Source: Candidatus Woesearchaeota archaeon (GTDB taxonomy: Archaea > Nanobdellota > Nanobdellia > Woesearchaeales > WALR01). Taken from it: 8,833 bases of DNA. This document shows, piece by piece, positions 1 through 6,538 of this stretch. The notes under the pieces are model-generated. The model did not search any database. It was not told the origin of the DNA and was given only the letters and a program-made list of their open reading frames with translations. Within the stretch, counting starts at the first letter, position 1, and the number at the start of each line of letters is the position of its first letter. The stretch spans positions 1 through 8,833 of the forward strand of contig WALR01000110.1 in NCBI GenBank assembly GCA_015522765.1, read 5' to 3'. The position numbers and the translations under genes were made by a program.

Positions 1-68
1 AGTATAACTCTTCTTGATTCCCTAAGGAATAATTTGATTCGTTTAATAATCTTATCCAAGAAATCCAT
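1..68 (-). CDS. secE: SecE / Sec61-gamma, preprotein translocase subunit (partial, 5' end only)
   Basis: This frame is too short to be found by length and runs off the left edge. It starts at ATG 68-66, just after the ftsZ stop (TAG at 80-78), with GGTGG at 78-74 as ribosome-binding site 5 nt upstream; an in-frame ATG at 71-69 is a less well spaced alternative. The 22 visible residues begin MDFLDKIIKRIKLF and continue into LRESRRVI. This matches the amphipathic N-terminal helix and the ECRRV-like motif of archaeal SecE, which precedes the single membrane helix that clamps the SecY halves together. The ftsZ-secE order is a recurrent archaeal arrangement, usually followed by spt5/nusG and L11-L1-L10-L12, and it strengthens the call. 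The transmembrane segment lies outside the window. The ribosome-binding site abuts the ftsZ stop, so translational coupling with ftsZ is likely. Confidence 0.85.
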   Translation of the reverse strand, partial: MDFLDKIIKRIKLFLRESRRVI

Positions 69-77
69 CATATCCAC

Positions 78-1112
78 CTAATCTATAAATTCTATCCCCA
101 GGTCAGACTCCATTGATTTGATTCTGCTCCTTCTGGTCGTGCTTCCGAGTATCTGAGAAGACTGAACCCCTGTAACTATGAGTATGACCCTTAGCACATT
201 AGGGAGGTCCTCAAGCAGCTGTGCTCCCCAAATAATCTTTGCGTCGTCCTTGAGCTTTACACTCACCGTTTCAATAACCTTTCTCGCCTCTTCAAGCGTC
301 ATGTCTGTCCCGCCTGAAACATTTATTAACGCTCCATCAGCACCTGCGATGTCAACATCAAGCAAGGGGTTTGTCACCGCCTTCTCAACCGCCTCTACTG
401 CACGGTTCTCGCTGTCCGACTCCCCGACGCCAATCATGGCAACGCCCCCGCTCTGCATTACCGCCTTCACATCTGCAAAGTCAAGGTTTACAAGTCCGGG
501 TCTGGTTATCACCTCTGCTATCCCCTTAACCGCGTTGGTGAGAATCTCGTCAGCAACCTTGAATGCGGTGTTTAAAGGCAGGTCAGGCGCCAGTTCAAGC
601 AGCTTGTCATTTGGGATTACGATTAGTGTGTCCACATAATCCTGCAGTTTTTCAAGCCCCATTGCTGCGTTCTCAGTCCTTCTTGCCCCCTCAATGGAGA
701 AGGGGATTGTGACGACCGCTATGCTTAGTGCGCCCACCTTTTTCGCTATCTCCGCCATTACAGGGGCAGAGCCTGTGCCTGTTCCTCCTCCTAAGCCGCA
801 GGTTATGAACACCATGTCCGCCCCCTCAAGGGCTTTCTTTATCTCGTGCTCGGACTCTCTAGCCGCTTCTTCCCCTATCTTGGGCTGGCTTCCCGCGCCC
901 ATTCCGCCAGTTATCTCTCTCCCTATCAGAATCTTCTTGTCAGCGGTTGTGTATAGCAGGTCCTGGGCATCAGTATTCACGGCTATTAGCTCAGCTCCCT
1001 TAATCCCTACCTCTGACATCCTGTTAATCGTGTTGTTTCCCGCCCCTCCTGTTCCTATGACTCTTATAGTTGCCTTCTGTCTTGAGAGGTACTTCTCTAA
1101 TTCCTCATCCAT
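78..1112 (-). CDS. ftsZ: Cell division GTPase FtsZ (archaeal FtsZ1 type)
   Basis: Tubulin-family GTPase that polymerises at mid-cell into the division ring. The protein from ATG 1112 has 344 residues: the nucleotide-binding strand and GTGGAGNN at about 20-27, NTDAQ at 46-50, the tubulin signature GGGTGTG at 108-114 within [15 protein letters not shown], and the T7 synergy loop [11 protein letters not shown] at 209-219, whose Asp211 and Asp214 complete the GTPase site of the next subunit. [20 protein letters not shown] and GVGESDSE are characteristic of archaeal FtsZ1. The frame is open upstream to an ATG at 1214, but I prefer 1112: GGAAGGT lies 6 nt before it, the TATA-like boxes at 1216-1240 would start transcription downstream of 1214, and archaeal homologues begin shortly before this region. 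A GTG at 1160 is another option. The C-terminus ends in a short linker and SDLGIEFID, a plausible docking tail for SepF-type anchors. secE follows 9 nt later. Confidence 0.97.
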   Translation of the reverse strand: MDEELEKYLSRQKATIRVIGTGGAGNNTINRMSEVGIKGAELIAVNTDAQDLLYTTADKKILIGREITGGMGAGSQPKIGEEAARESEHEIKKALEGADMVFITCGLGGGTGTGSAPVMAEIAKKVGALSIAVVTIPFSIEGARRTENAAMGLEKLQDYVDTLIVIPNDKLLELAPDLPLNTAFKVADEILTNAVKGIAEVITRPGLVNLDFADVKAVMQSGGVAMIGVGESDSENRAVEAVEKAVTNPLLDVDIAGADGALINVSGGTDMTLEEARKVIETVSVKLKDDAKIIWGAQLLEDLPNVLRVILIVTGVQSSQILGSTTRRSRIKSMESDLGIEFID

Positions 1113-1118
1113 AACATT

Positions 1119-1125
1119 ACCTTCC
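1119..1125 (-). promoter_or_regulatory. Ribosome-binding site of ftsZ that decides its start
   Basis: GGAAGGT on the minus strand, 6 nt before ATG 1112. It is the only good Shine-Dalgarno-like match ahead of the candidate ftsZ starts and argues against the more upstream ATG at 1214. Confidence 0.65.
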
Positions 1126-1215
1126 TTCTCTATCCTGTAAGAAGATTCTTCTCCGTCCACTCTTCCACCCTGTGAATTCTGATTATCCCCTGAAAATAAA
1201 GAGGAGTAACACATA

Positions 1216-1240
1216 CTATATAAAAATGGTTATATTTAAA
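1216..1240 (-). promoter_or_regulatory. Putative TATA boxes of the ftsZ-secE promoter
   Basis: Two archaeal TATA-like elements lie in the gap between the FKBP stop (1242) and ftsZ: TTTAAATATA at 1240-1231 and TTTTTATATA at 1226-1217. With the usual spacing of about 26 nt from box centre, they predict transcript starts near 1210 or 1195. That gives a leader of roughly 80-100 nt before ATG 1112, or 35-50 nt before a GTG at 1160. Which box is used cannot be told from sequence. Confidence 0.5.
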
Positions 1241-1241
1241 C

Positions 1242-1946
1242 TTATTGATTAGCCCCTTCCTTCTCTTTCTCCTTATTTTTCTCTGTGAATGAGACATTCT
1301 CTATCTCCTTCACATTTTCCCTAATGGTTTTGGCCAGCTCTTCCTTCACTGGCTTATCCGCCTCAGAGGAGAGCTCCACCTTAGCATCCGCGCCGTTAAC
1401 AGAGACACTGCCTTTTAATCCGCTCATTGACAGTATCGCCTCTGTTTTCTCCGCCGGCTTGTCATATATCCTCTCAATCTTGAACGCGTACTTAAGGCTT
1501 CTGCCGGCAAGGGGATGATTGAAGTCCACAAGGGTTCTCCCGCCTGACACAGATATCACAGAGCCCTGAATCCCGTCAATCTCCACCCTTAAACCTGCGA
1601 TGGGCTTTATCCCCTCCTTCTTGAATTTCGAGGTCGGGATGAGCTGGATTAATCTGCCTTGTTTTCTCCCGAAGGCGTCGTCCACACCAAGAGTAACTGT
1701 GTAGGATTCTCCAACCCCTCTTCCCTCTATCGCTTTCTCCAGGCCCGGAAGCACCATTCCCCTCCCGACTATGAATGTCAAGCCGCCTTTTCCATCCTTA
1801 TATGCGGCGGCGTCAAATAAACTGTTTGACTCAGCGTCATATCCTGCATAGGATATCGTTATTATATCCCCCTTCTTGACCTTCCTTTTATCCTTCACCC
1901 TGTCGGTCTCTTCATTCGTATCTGCCCTTCCTTCTTTTTCTTCCAT
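1242..1946 (-). CDS. Long-type archaeal FKBP peptidyl-prolyl cis-trans isomerase / chaperone (SlyD-like)
   Basis: Cytoplasmic prolyl isomerase with chaperone function. The 234 residues from ATG 1946 begin with a charged, signal-less stretch (1-23). The FKBP fold follows from KVKKGDIITISY (about 22-33) through GRGMVLPGLEKAIEG (61-75). The chaperone insert-in-flap domain then runs from about 91 to 137 (AFGRKQGRLIQLIPTSKFKK onward), and the fold closes with the conserved LVDFNHPLAGRSL at 139-151. An extra domain (about 166-220), then a Lys/Glu-rich tail, place it with the long archaeal FKBPs of about 230 residues rather than the short type of about 150. The codon just before this ATG, a TTG in frame, is less likely as start; GGGTGGT lies 5 nt before the ATG. 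The gene has its own promoter behind cmk, so it may be expressed independently of the PEBP-cmk unit. Confidence 0.93.
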   Translation of the reverse strand: MEEKEGRADTNEETDRVKDKRKVKKGDIITISYAGYDAESNSLFDAAAYKDGKGGLTFIVGRGMVLPGLEKAIEGRGVGESYTVTLGVDDAFGRKQGRLIQLIPTSKFKKEGIKPIAGLRVEIDGIQGSVISVSGGRTLVDFNHPLAGRSLKYAFKIERIYDKPAEKTEAILSMSGLKGSVSVNGADAKVELSSEADKPVKEELAKTIRENVKEIENVSFTEKNKEKEKEGANQ

Positions 1947-1978
1947 CAATTACCACCCTTAGCCTTCCTTACATTCAT
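1946..1978 (-). CDS. Possible 10-codon upstream ORF overlapping the FKBP start
   Basis: In the FKBP leader an ATG at 1978-1976 opens a frame encoding MNVRKAKGGN. It ends with TGA at 1948-1946, sharing one base with the FKBP ATG (TGATG). AGGGA lies about 9 nt upstream as a weak ribosome-binding site. The TGATG junction is of the kind seen in translationally coupled genes, and the mini-frame contains the FKBP ribosome-binding site. It could be a leader peptide or pure chance, since a frame this short arises easily at random. I recognise no family. Confidence 0.2.
   Translation of the reverse strand: MNVRKAKGGN
1952..1958 (-). promoter_or_regulatory. Ribosome-binding site of the FKBP gene
   Basis: GGGTGGT on the minus strand, 5 nt before ATG 1946. 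It supports the ATG over the TTG codon just upstream. Confidence 0.5.
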
Positions 1979-2021
1979 AAGAACATTCCCTGCTTTATAA
2001 TCGGGAGATGAGTTAAACTCA

Positions 2022-2031
2022 CTATATAAAG
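2022..2031 (-). promoter_or_regulatory. Putative TATA box of the FKBP gene
   Basis: CTTTATATAG on the minus strand sits just beyond the cmk stop codon. A box centred near 2026 predicts transcription from about 2000 and a leader of about 50 nt. A weaker candidate, GATTATAAAG, lies near 2003-1994. Confidence 0.55.
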
Positions 2032-2038
2032 ATTTTTA

Positions 2039-2602
2039 TTATTCTTCCTCTAAATTATTAATCATCTCGTTTATTCCTTCCATTACCTCATCAACCGCCT
2101 CCTCAGGAGTCATCTCAGTGGTGTCAATTACAATGTCATAATGCTCCTCGTTAAAAGGGTCTATCCCATAGTATTTCATATACCTCTTCCTGTCGCTCTC
2201 CATCCTCTTCTCCACAGCAGAGAGCACCTCCTCCACGGATTCGTATCTTTTTTCGTCGCTCCTGTTACTGGCATCCCTGAATATCCTCTTTGCACCGGTC
2301 AGAGGGTCAACCTTAAGAAAAACCTTTATCGCATTAGGAATAAAATAGAAGCTGAGCCTCCCGTCAATTACAAAGTCATCTTCCTCCTCCCCCAGCCTCT
2401 TCTGGTACTCGTCAACAGGGTGATCTGTCGAGAAGTCGGACTCGCCCTTCTTGTTAAACTCGTCAATAGTCATGTTCTCCCTTCTCGCCATCTCCCCCCT
2501 GAGGTCTCCTATTGAGTAGTGCTTGTAGCCCAGCCTCTCAGCTATCATCCTTGTGAGGGTGGTCTTTCCCGCCCCCGGAAGTCCCGACACGGTTATTATC
2601 AT
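2039..2602 (-). CDS. cmk: Cytidylate kinase (archaeal type)
   Basis: Phosphorylates CMP/dCMP to CDP/dCDP with ATP in pyrimidine salvage. The 187-residue protein is a single P-loop NMP kinase domain: Walker A GLPGAGKTT at 7-15, the NMP-binding segment with YSIGDLRGEMARREN (29-43), the family motif FVIDGRLSFYF at 77-87, a LID-like region with ASNRSDEKRY (111-120), and YDIVIDTT (155-162) near the C-terminus. The IGDLRGEMA and DGRLSF motifs fit the archaeal Cmk family rather than adenylate kinase, although a broader NMP substrate range cannot be excluded. The start is firm: AGGAGGAG lies 6 nt before the ATG. That site is inside the end of the PEBP gene, whose stop is 2 nt away, so the two are probably co-transcribed and translationally coupled. 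Confidence 0.9.
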   Translation of the reverse strand: MIITVSGLPGAGKTTLTRMIAERLGYKHYSIGDLRGEMARRENMTIDEFNKKGESDFSTDHPVDEYQKRLGEEEDDFVIDGRLSFYFIPNAIKVFLKVDPLTGAKRIFRDASNRSDEKRYESVEEVLSAVEKRMESDRKRYMKYYGIDPFNEEHYDIVIDTTEMTPEEAVDEVMEGINEMINNLEEE

Positions 2603-2604
2603 GT

Positions 2605-3186
2605 TCAGCTCCTCCTGTAAAGCCCCACCAGCTCAGCTTTATCGAGGATGTGGCCGCTCATAGCCTCCTCAACTGCATCCTTATCGCTGTTATCGGGGAT
2701 GTTAAGCTCTGAGTCAAGGGCGTAGACCTTGAAGAAGTATCTGTGCGTGCCTGAAGGGGGGCATGGCCCGCCGTAGCTGTGCTTCCTGAAATCGTTCATT
2801 CCCTCAACGCCGCCTGTCTTCTCCCCCTCACCTATCTCTCTTGTATCGGCATTTATGTTCCATACAACCCAGTGCACCCATGTGCCCATTGGGGCGTCAG
2901 GGTCATCAACTATGAGGGCGAGGCTCTTTGTCCCCTCAGGGACGCCGTCTATGAGCAGAGGCGGATTTATATCCTCGCCGTCGCAGGTATACTTCTTTGG
3001 TATCATCCCGTTGTTGTCAAAAACCGGACTTGATATTTTAAGAGTTCCCATCTTTATCCCCTCCTCTGAGTTTAGCTGTCTGTTTAGCGGCTCCTGCTGT
3101 GGAGCATTGCGCCCCGGAGAGCAGCCTGCTATTAGTAGGGCTGTGGCAATTAATAAACCAAAAACTGCTTTTGAACTGGCTCCCAT
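2605..3186 (-). CDS. PEBP (YbhB/YbcL) family lipoprotein
   Basis: The 193-residue protein has a lipoprotein signal peptide: a short basic start, a hydrophobic core VFGLLIATALLIA (8-20) and a lipobox LIAG|C with Cys22. A flexible linker (23-46) follows, then a full phosphatidylethanolamine-binding-protein domain (about 48-191). Its ligand-pocket motifs are SPVFDNNGMIPKKYTCDG (53-70), DDPDAPMGTWVHWVVWN (94-110) and GPCPPSGTHRYFFKVYAL (140-157). It is therefore probably lipid-anchored on the outer face of the membrane. The molecular function of the YbhB/YbcL branch is not settled; ligand binding or kinase/protease inhibition has been suggested. The frame is open further upstream to 3273, but that start would place the TATA box inside the gene and disrupt the signal peptide. 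A GTG at 3189-3187 immediately precedes the chosen ATG and remains possible. cmk follows directly. Confidence 0.92.
   Translation of the reverse strand: MGASSKAVFGLLIATALLIAGCSPGRNAPQQEPLNRQLNSEEGIKMGTLKISSPVFDNNGMIPKKYTCDGEDINPPLLIDGVPEGTKSLALIVDDPDAPMGTWVHWVVWNINADTREIGEGEKTGGVEGMNDFRKHSYGGPCPPSGTHRYFFKVYALDSELNIPDNSDKDAVEEAMSGHILDKAELVGLYRRS
2609..2616 (-). promoter_or_regulatory. Strong ribosome-binding site of cmk within the PEBP gene
   Basis: AGGAGGAG on the minus strand, 6 nt before the cmk ATG and inside the last codons of the PEBP gene. It fixes the cmk start and points to coupled translation. Confidence 0.75.
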
Positions 3187-3224
3187 CACCCTCCCTCTCC
3201 TGTAATTCAGAATGAATAGGCATA

Positions 3225-3236
3225 TTAATATATAAA
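3225..3236 (-). promoter_or_regulatory. Putative TATA box of the PEBP-cmk operon
   Basis: TTTATATATTAA on the minus strand predicts transcription from about 3206 and a leader of about 20 nt. AGGAGAGGG at 3201-3193 then serves as ribosome-binding site 6 nt before the PEBP ATG. Confidence 0.6.
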
Positions 3237-3270
3237 TCTTGCTGGTGGGCGTAGAGAGCAGCAATAGAAA

Positions 3271-3282
3271 CATTAATTAATG
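3271..3282 (+). promoter_or_regulatory. Putative TATA box of the purine operon, a perfect 12-bp palindrome
   Basis: CATTAATTAATG is self-complementary and is preceded by an A-rich AGAAA that could act as a BRE. As a plus-strand TATA element centred near 3276 it predicts transcription from about 3302 and a leader of about 18 nt before purL. It is the best AT-rich candidate in the divergent gap, but it is a weaker TATA match than the one facing the PEBP gene. Confidence 0.4.
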
Positions 3283-3303
3283 AGATATTGGCACAGGTAT
3301 CAA

Positions 3304-3312
3304 GGGGATGAT
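3304..3312 (+). promoter_or_regulatory. Ribosome-binding site of purL
   Basis: GGGGATGAT resembles the archaeal consensus GGAGGTGAT and ends 7 nt before the purL ATG. Confidence 0.6.
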
Positions 3313-3319
3313 TTAGCAT

Positions 3320-5746
3320 ATGAATGGCAAAATAAAAGGAGTGGGGGTTAAACTTCCTGATGAGGAGCTGGTGCCAATAAAAGAGATGGATGAGAAGGAG
3401 CTGGCAGAATTTCTAAGGGGCAAATCCATCTCACTCTCCAAAGAGGAGGCAAGGCTCGTCTGTAAGAAGATAGGGCGCAACCCAACACTAACAGAGCTCC
3501 ACATATTCAACATCCAGTGGAGCGAGCACACAAGCTATAAGAGCAGCAGGAAGTGGCTGAGAATTCTGCCGACTGAATCTCCCAATGTCATTCTTGGCCC
3601 GGGCGAGGACTCGGGGATATTCAGGATAGGAAAATTTAACGGGAAGAGCTACGGGCTTGTTGTGAGCCATGAGAGCCATAACCACCCCAGCCAGGTCGTG
3701 CCCTATGAGGGAGCCGCGACAGGGGTCGGCGGGATAATAAGGGACATAGTGTGCATGGGGGCTGAGGTTATTGCAACCGCTGATCCCCTGCGCTTTGGCA
3801 ATCCTGACGGAGAGATGAAGGGAAGCGTAAGATATGTCGCCAATGCTGTTATAGACGGCATAGCCGGATACGGGAACCCGCTGGGGATACCAAACCTTGG
3901 GGGGGATGTTTATTTCAGCGACTCATTCAATGACAACTGCCTCGTGAATGTTGTAGCCCTTGGAATTGTTGCAGAAGACGAGATTATCCATTCAAGGGTG
4001 CCTGAAGGAGGAGAGGGCTTCGAGGTGATTCTCGTCGGCAAGGCAACAGACAATTCAGGATTTGGAGGGGCGTCATTCGCCAGCCTCATACTTGACGATA
4101 CAAAGAGGGAGTCCGACAAAGGGGCTGTTCAGGTTCCGGACCCGTTCCTTAAAAATGTCATACTCAGGGCGACATACAGGGTGTTTGAAGAGGTGAGAAA
4201 AGCTAATATTCCGGTCGGGTTCAAGGACCTGGGCGCAGGCGGGATAATGTGTGCAAGCTCTGAGATGGCGTCATCCGCGGGCTACGGCATGGACATAGAC
4301 ATTGGAAAGGTGCATGTCTCAATGGAGATGCCCCCATTCATCACCGCGTGCTCAGAGACGCAGGAAAGGTTCCTCTGGGTTGTTCCCCGCTCATTCTCGC
4401 AGACACTTCTAAGGATATACAATGAGGATTTCGCACTCTCAACAATTGCAGAGGGGGCACGCGCCTCTGTAATCGGCAGGGTGATAAAAGAGAAGAGATA
4501 TGTCCTTAGGCAGGGCGGGAAGGTTTATTGCAATGTTCCTGTTGACGAGGTTACATCGGGCATAACATACGAGCGCGAATTCATTCCTAAGATAAAAGAA
4601 GAGGAGCGCATCATAAACAGAAAAGATGAAGAGAGGGAAGAAGAGCAGAACAACTGGCAGGCGCAGTGCGAATTTGAAGAGCCGGACGATTACAATGAAA
4701 TATTCCTTAAGGTTCTTGCCCTGCCCCATATAGCGAGTAAGGAGAGGATATACAAGCATTATGATACAGAGGTTAAGGGGCTTGCAGTAATAAGGCCAGG
4801 GGAGGCGGATGCAGGGGTCATGGCAGTATTCAATAACAGCAAGACCGGCATAGCCCTCTCAGTTGACTCAAATCCGTTTTACTCCAGGGAAAGCCCCTAC
4901 TGGGGGGCCGTCCTCTCGGTCACGGAGGCAGTGAGAAATGTGGCGGCAACAGGCGCGGTTCCGTCAGCGTTTACCGACTGCCTTAACTATGGCAATCCAG
5001 AAAAGCCGGAGCAGATGGGGCAGTTTGTGGACGGCGTCAGGGGCCTGTCTGATGCAGCGAGGAGCATTTATTACCCTCCCTTGAAGGATAAGAAGCAGCC
5101 GATCCCTTTTGTGAGCGGGAATGTGAGCTTTTACAACGAGTCCAGTTCAGGCTCAGCCATAGAGCCAAGCCCGATAGTGGCATGCATAGGGGTTATTAAT
5201 GATTATTCAAAGGCGTTAACCACAGGATTTAAGAAGAGGGGGAGCAGGATTATCCTGCTGGGCAGAAGAAAACCCGAGTTCAGGGCAAGCGCCTATTTCC
5301 ATGCGAGAGGGCTGAAGGGCGGTGTCCTTCCGCTCCCCAATATGAGTTCTGTAAGGAACGAGGTCTATGCAATGATTGAGCTTGCAGATAATAAAATACC
5401 TCTCGCTTCACATGATATAAGCGACGGCGGAATGATTACCGCCCTTGCAGAGATGTGTTTCCTCGCGTGCATCCCCGTAGGCGCAGAGATTGACATAACA
5501 GGGCTTAAGATGAGGACTGACTGCGCCCTCTTCAGCGAAACCCAGGGTTTCATCATCGAGGTGGCTGAGGAGAACTACAATGCGGCGATATCCACCTTGA
5601 AGAAGAATAAGGTAGAGTACTTTGATATCGGAAGGACAACAGGGGAGCAGGCTATCTCTATTAAGAATGGTGATAAGAGGATGACGCTTGCCCTTGCAGA
5701 TGGCTCTGATGCGTGGCGCAACGGAGTTGTAAAGGCACTGAAATAA
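3320..5746 (+). CDS. purL: FGAM synthetase, small-type PurL subunit
   Basis: Converts FGAR to FGAM with ATP, using ammonia passed from the PurQ glutaminase. The 808 residues hold two AIR-synthase-like halves. Motifs in the first are WSEHTSYKSS (67-76, His70), the ATP/substrate motif SHESHNHPSQVVPYEGAATGVGG (116-138; His120 aligns with the second catalytic His), RDIVCMGAEVIATADPLRFG (141-160) and FKDLGAGGIMCASSEMA (301-317). Those in the second are NVAATGAVP (540-548), FTDCLNYGNPEKPE (551-564) and the typical SHDISDGGM (697-705). There is no PurS-like N-terminal domain and no glutaminase domain, so this is the small PurL that needs separate PurQ and PurS, both encoded next. It is longer than the bacterial small forms (about 600-740). 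Part of the excess is a very charged linker around 424-445 between the halves. It is the first gene of the purine operon; purQ follows after 16 nt. Confidence 0.97.
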   Translation: MNGKIKGVGVKLPDEELVPIKEMDEKELAEFLRGKSISLSKEEARLVCKKIGRNPTLTELHIFNIQWSEHTSYKSSRKWLRILPTESPNVILGPGEDSGIFRIGKFNGKSYGLVVSHESHNHPSQVVPYEGAATGVGGIIRDIVCMGAEVIATADPLRFGNPDGEMKGSVRYVANAVIDGIAGYGNPLGIPNLGGDVYFSDSFNDNCLVNVVALGIVAEDEIIHSRVPEGGEGFEVILVGKATDNSGFGGASFASLILDDTKRESDKGAVQVPDPFLKNVILRATYRVFEEVRKANIPVGFKDLGAGGIMCASSEMASSAGYGMDIDIGKVHVSMEMPPFITACSETQERFLWVVPRSFSQTLLRIYNEDFALSTIAEGARASVIGRVIKEKRYVLRQGGKVYCNVPVDEVTSGITYEREFIPKIKEEERIINRKDEEREEEQNNWQAQCEFEEPDDYNEIFLKVLALPHIASKERIYKHYDTEVKGLAVIRPGEADAGVMAVFNNSKTGIALSVDSNPFYSRESPYWGAVLSVTEAVRNVAATGAVPSAFTDCLNYGNPEKPEQMGQFVDGVRGLSDAARSIYYPPLKDKKQPIPFVSGNVSFYNESSSGSAIEPSPIVACIGVINDYSKALTTGFKKRGSRIILLGRRKPEFRASAYFHARGLKGGVLPLPNMSSVRNEVYAMIELADNKIPLASHDISDGGMITALAEMCFLACIPVGAEIDITGLKMRTDCALFSETQGFIIEVAEENYNAAISTLKKNKVEYFDIGRTTGEQAISIKNGDKRMTLALADGSDAWRNGVVKALK

Positions 5747-5751
5747 ATCAC

Positions 5752-5757
5752 AGGTGA
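5752..5757 (+). promoter_or_regulatory. Ribosome-binding site of purQ that decides its start
   Basis: AGGTGA lies 5 nt before ATG 5763. The alternative GTG start at 5754 is itself part of this element, so it is unlikely to be the initiator. Confidence 0.7.
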
Positions 5758-5762
5758 AAATT

Positions 5763-6533
5763 ATGGGCAATAAGAGGATAGCGGTCATTTATTTTCCGGG
5801 CATGAACTGCGAAAATGAGACGGCTCACGCCATAAGAGCTGTTGGAATGAGCGCTGACATCATAAGGTGGAATATGCTTGACGAGGTTGCAGGGCATGAC
5901 GGCTATGTGCTCCCCGGCGGGTGGAGCTATGAGGACAGGGTAAGGGCGGGTGTCGTCGCTGCGAGGGATCCTGTTGTCAGTATAATAAAAGAGGAGGCAG
6001 AGGAGGGCAAGCCCATTCTTGGCATATGCAACGGGGCTCAGATACTTGTCGAGTCGGGGATGATACCCGGGATATCAAGTAATGTTCAGGCGGCGCTTGC
6101 ACCAAACATCAATCCCTTCATTAGGGGCTACTACTGCACATGGGTTCATTTGAGGATAAGCAGCGTTTCGAATGCATTCACTTCCCTCTACAAAAAAGGC
6201 GAGGTTGTCAGGATGCCCATTGCCCATGGGGAGGGGCGATTCACAACAACAGAAGAGGGGCTGGTTGACTACCTTGAGGAGAAGGGCATGATAAGCATGA
6301 AGTATACCGATAAAAACGGCCATACGCTCTCCTCATTTCCCTTTAATCCAAACGGCGCATTAAACAATATTGCAGCCGTCTCCAATGAGGAGGGGAATGT
6401 AATGGCGATGATGCCCCACCCTGAGAGGGCGTTTTATATGAGGCAGGTTCCCTGCAGCCACAAGGAGGGGCTCTCGCCTGCACCCGGCAGAAGAATATTT
6501 GAGAGCATGAAAAAATCACTTGAGAAGGACTGA
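5763..6533 (+). CDS. purQ: FGAM synthetase glutaminase subunit PurQ
   Basis: Class I (triad) glutamine amidotransferase that hydrolyses glutamine and channels ammonia to PurL. In the 256-residue protein the N-terminus has the PurQ motif YFPGMNCENE (10-19), followed by LPGGWSYEDRVRAG (50-63), the nucleophile elbow GICNGAQ (87-93, Cys89), the conserved IAHGEGRF (153-160) and the His-Glu pair in MPHPERAF (217-224, His219 and Glu221). All three triad residues are present, so it should be active. It is somewhat longer than bacterial PurQ (about 215-230), with the extra length near the C-terminus (CSHKEGLSPAPGRR region). The stop is 5 nt before purS, and the three FGAM synthetase subunits lie in the order L-Q-S, consistent with assembly of one complex. 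Confidence 0.96.
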   Translation: MGNKRIAVIYFPGMNCENETAHAIRAVGMSADIIRWNMLDEVAGHDGYVLPGGWSYEDRVRAGVVAARDPVVSIIKEEAEEGKPILGICNGAQILVESGMIPGISSNVQAALAPNINPFIRGYYCTWVHLRISSVSNAFTSLYKKGEVVRMPIAHGEGRFTTTEEGLVDYLEEKGMISMKYTDKNGHTLSSFPFNPNGALNNIAAVSNEEGNVMAMMPHPERAFYMRQVPCSHKEGLSPAPGRRIFESMKKSLEKD

Positions 6534-6538
6534 TTAAT

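Noticed and set aside
178..1140. Two long plus-strand open frames (178-639 and 694-1140) opposite ftsZ
   Set aside because: They are antisense shadows of a strongly conserved ftsZ, with low-complexity Ser/Pro/Ala-rich products, and no family match that I recognise.
1950..2038. A small RNA or riboswitch in the gap between cmk and FKBP
   Set aside because: The gap is fully accounted for by a TATA box and a short leader, and I see no stable hairpin or known aptamer pattern.
3187..3273. Upstream extension of the PEBP gene to 3273
   Set aside because: It would place the TATA box inside the coding region and put a second hydrophobic stretch before a perfect lipoprotein signal peptide. ATG 3186 has a suitable ribosome-binding site.
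3038..3319. Minus-strand open frame overlapping the divergent promoter region and the start of the PEBP gene in another frame
   Set aside because: It overlaps the lipoprotein signal sequence and the TATA box, and its product shows no recognisable domain or coding pattern.
5754..5762. GTG 5754 as start of purQ
   Set aside because: The GTG is part of the AGGTGA ribosome-binding site that is correctly spaced for ATG 5763.
5408..5788. Minus-strand open frame across the purL-purQ junction
   Set aside because: It lies opposite two clearly coding genes. The product resembles no family, and the frame is explained by codon bias of the sense strand.
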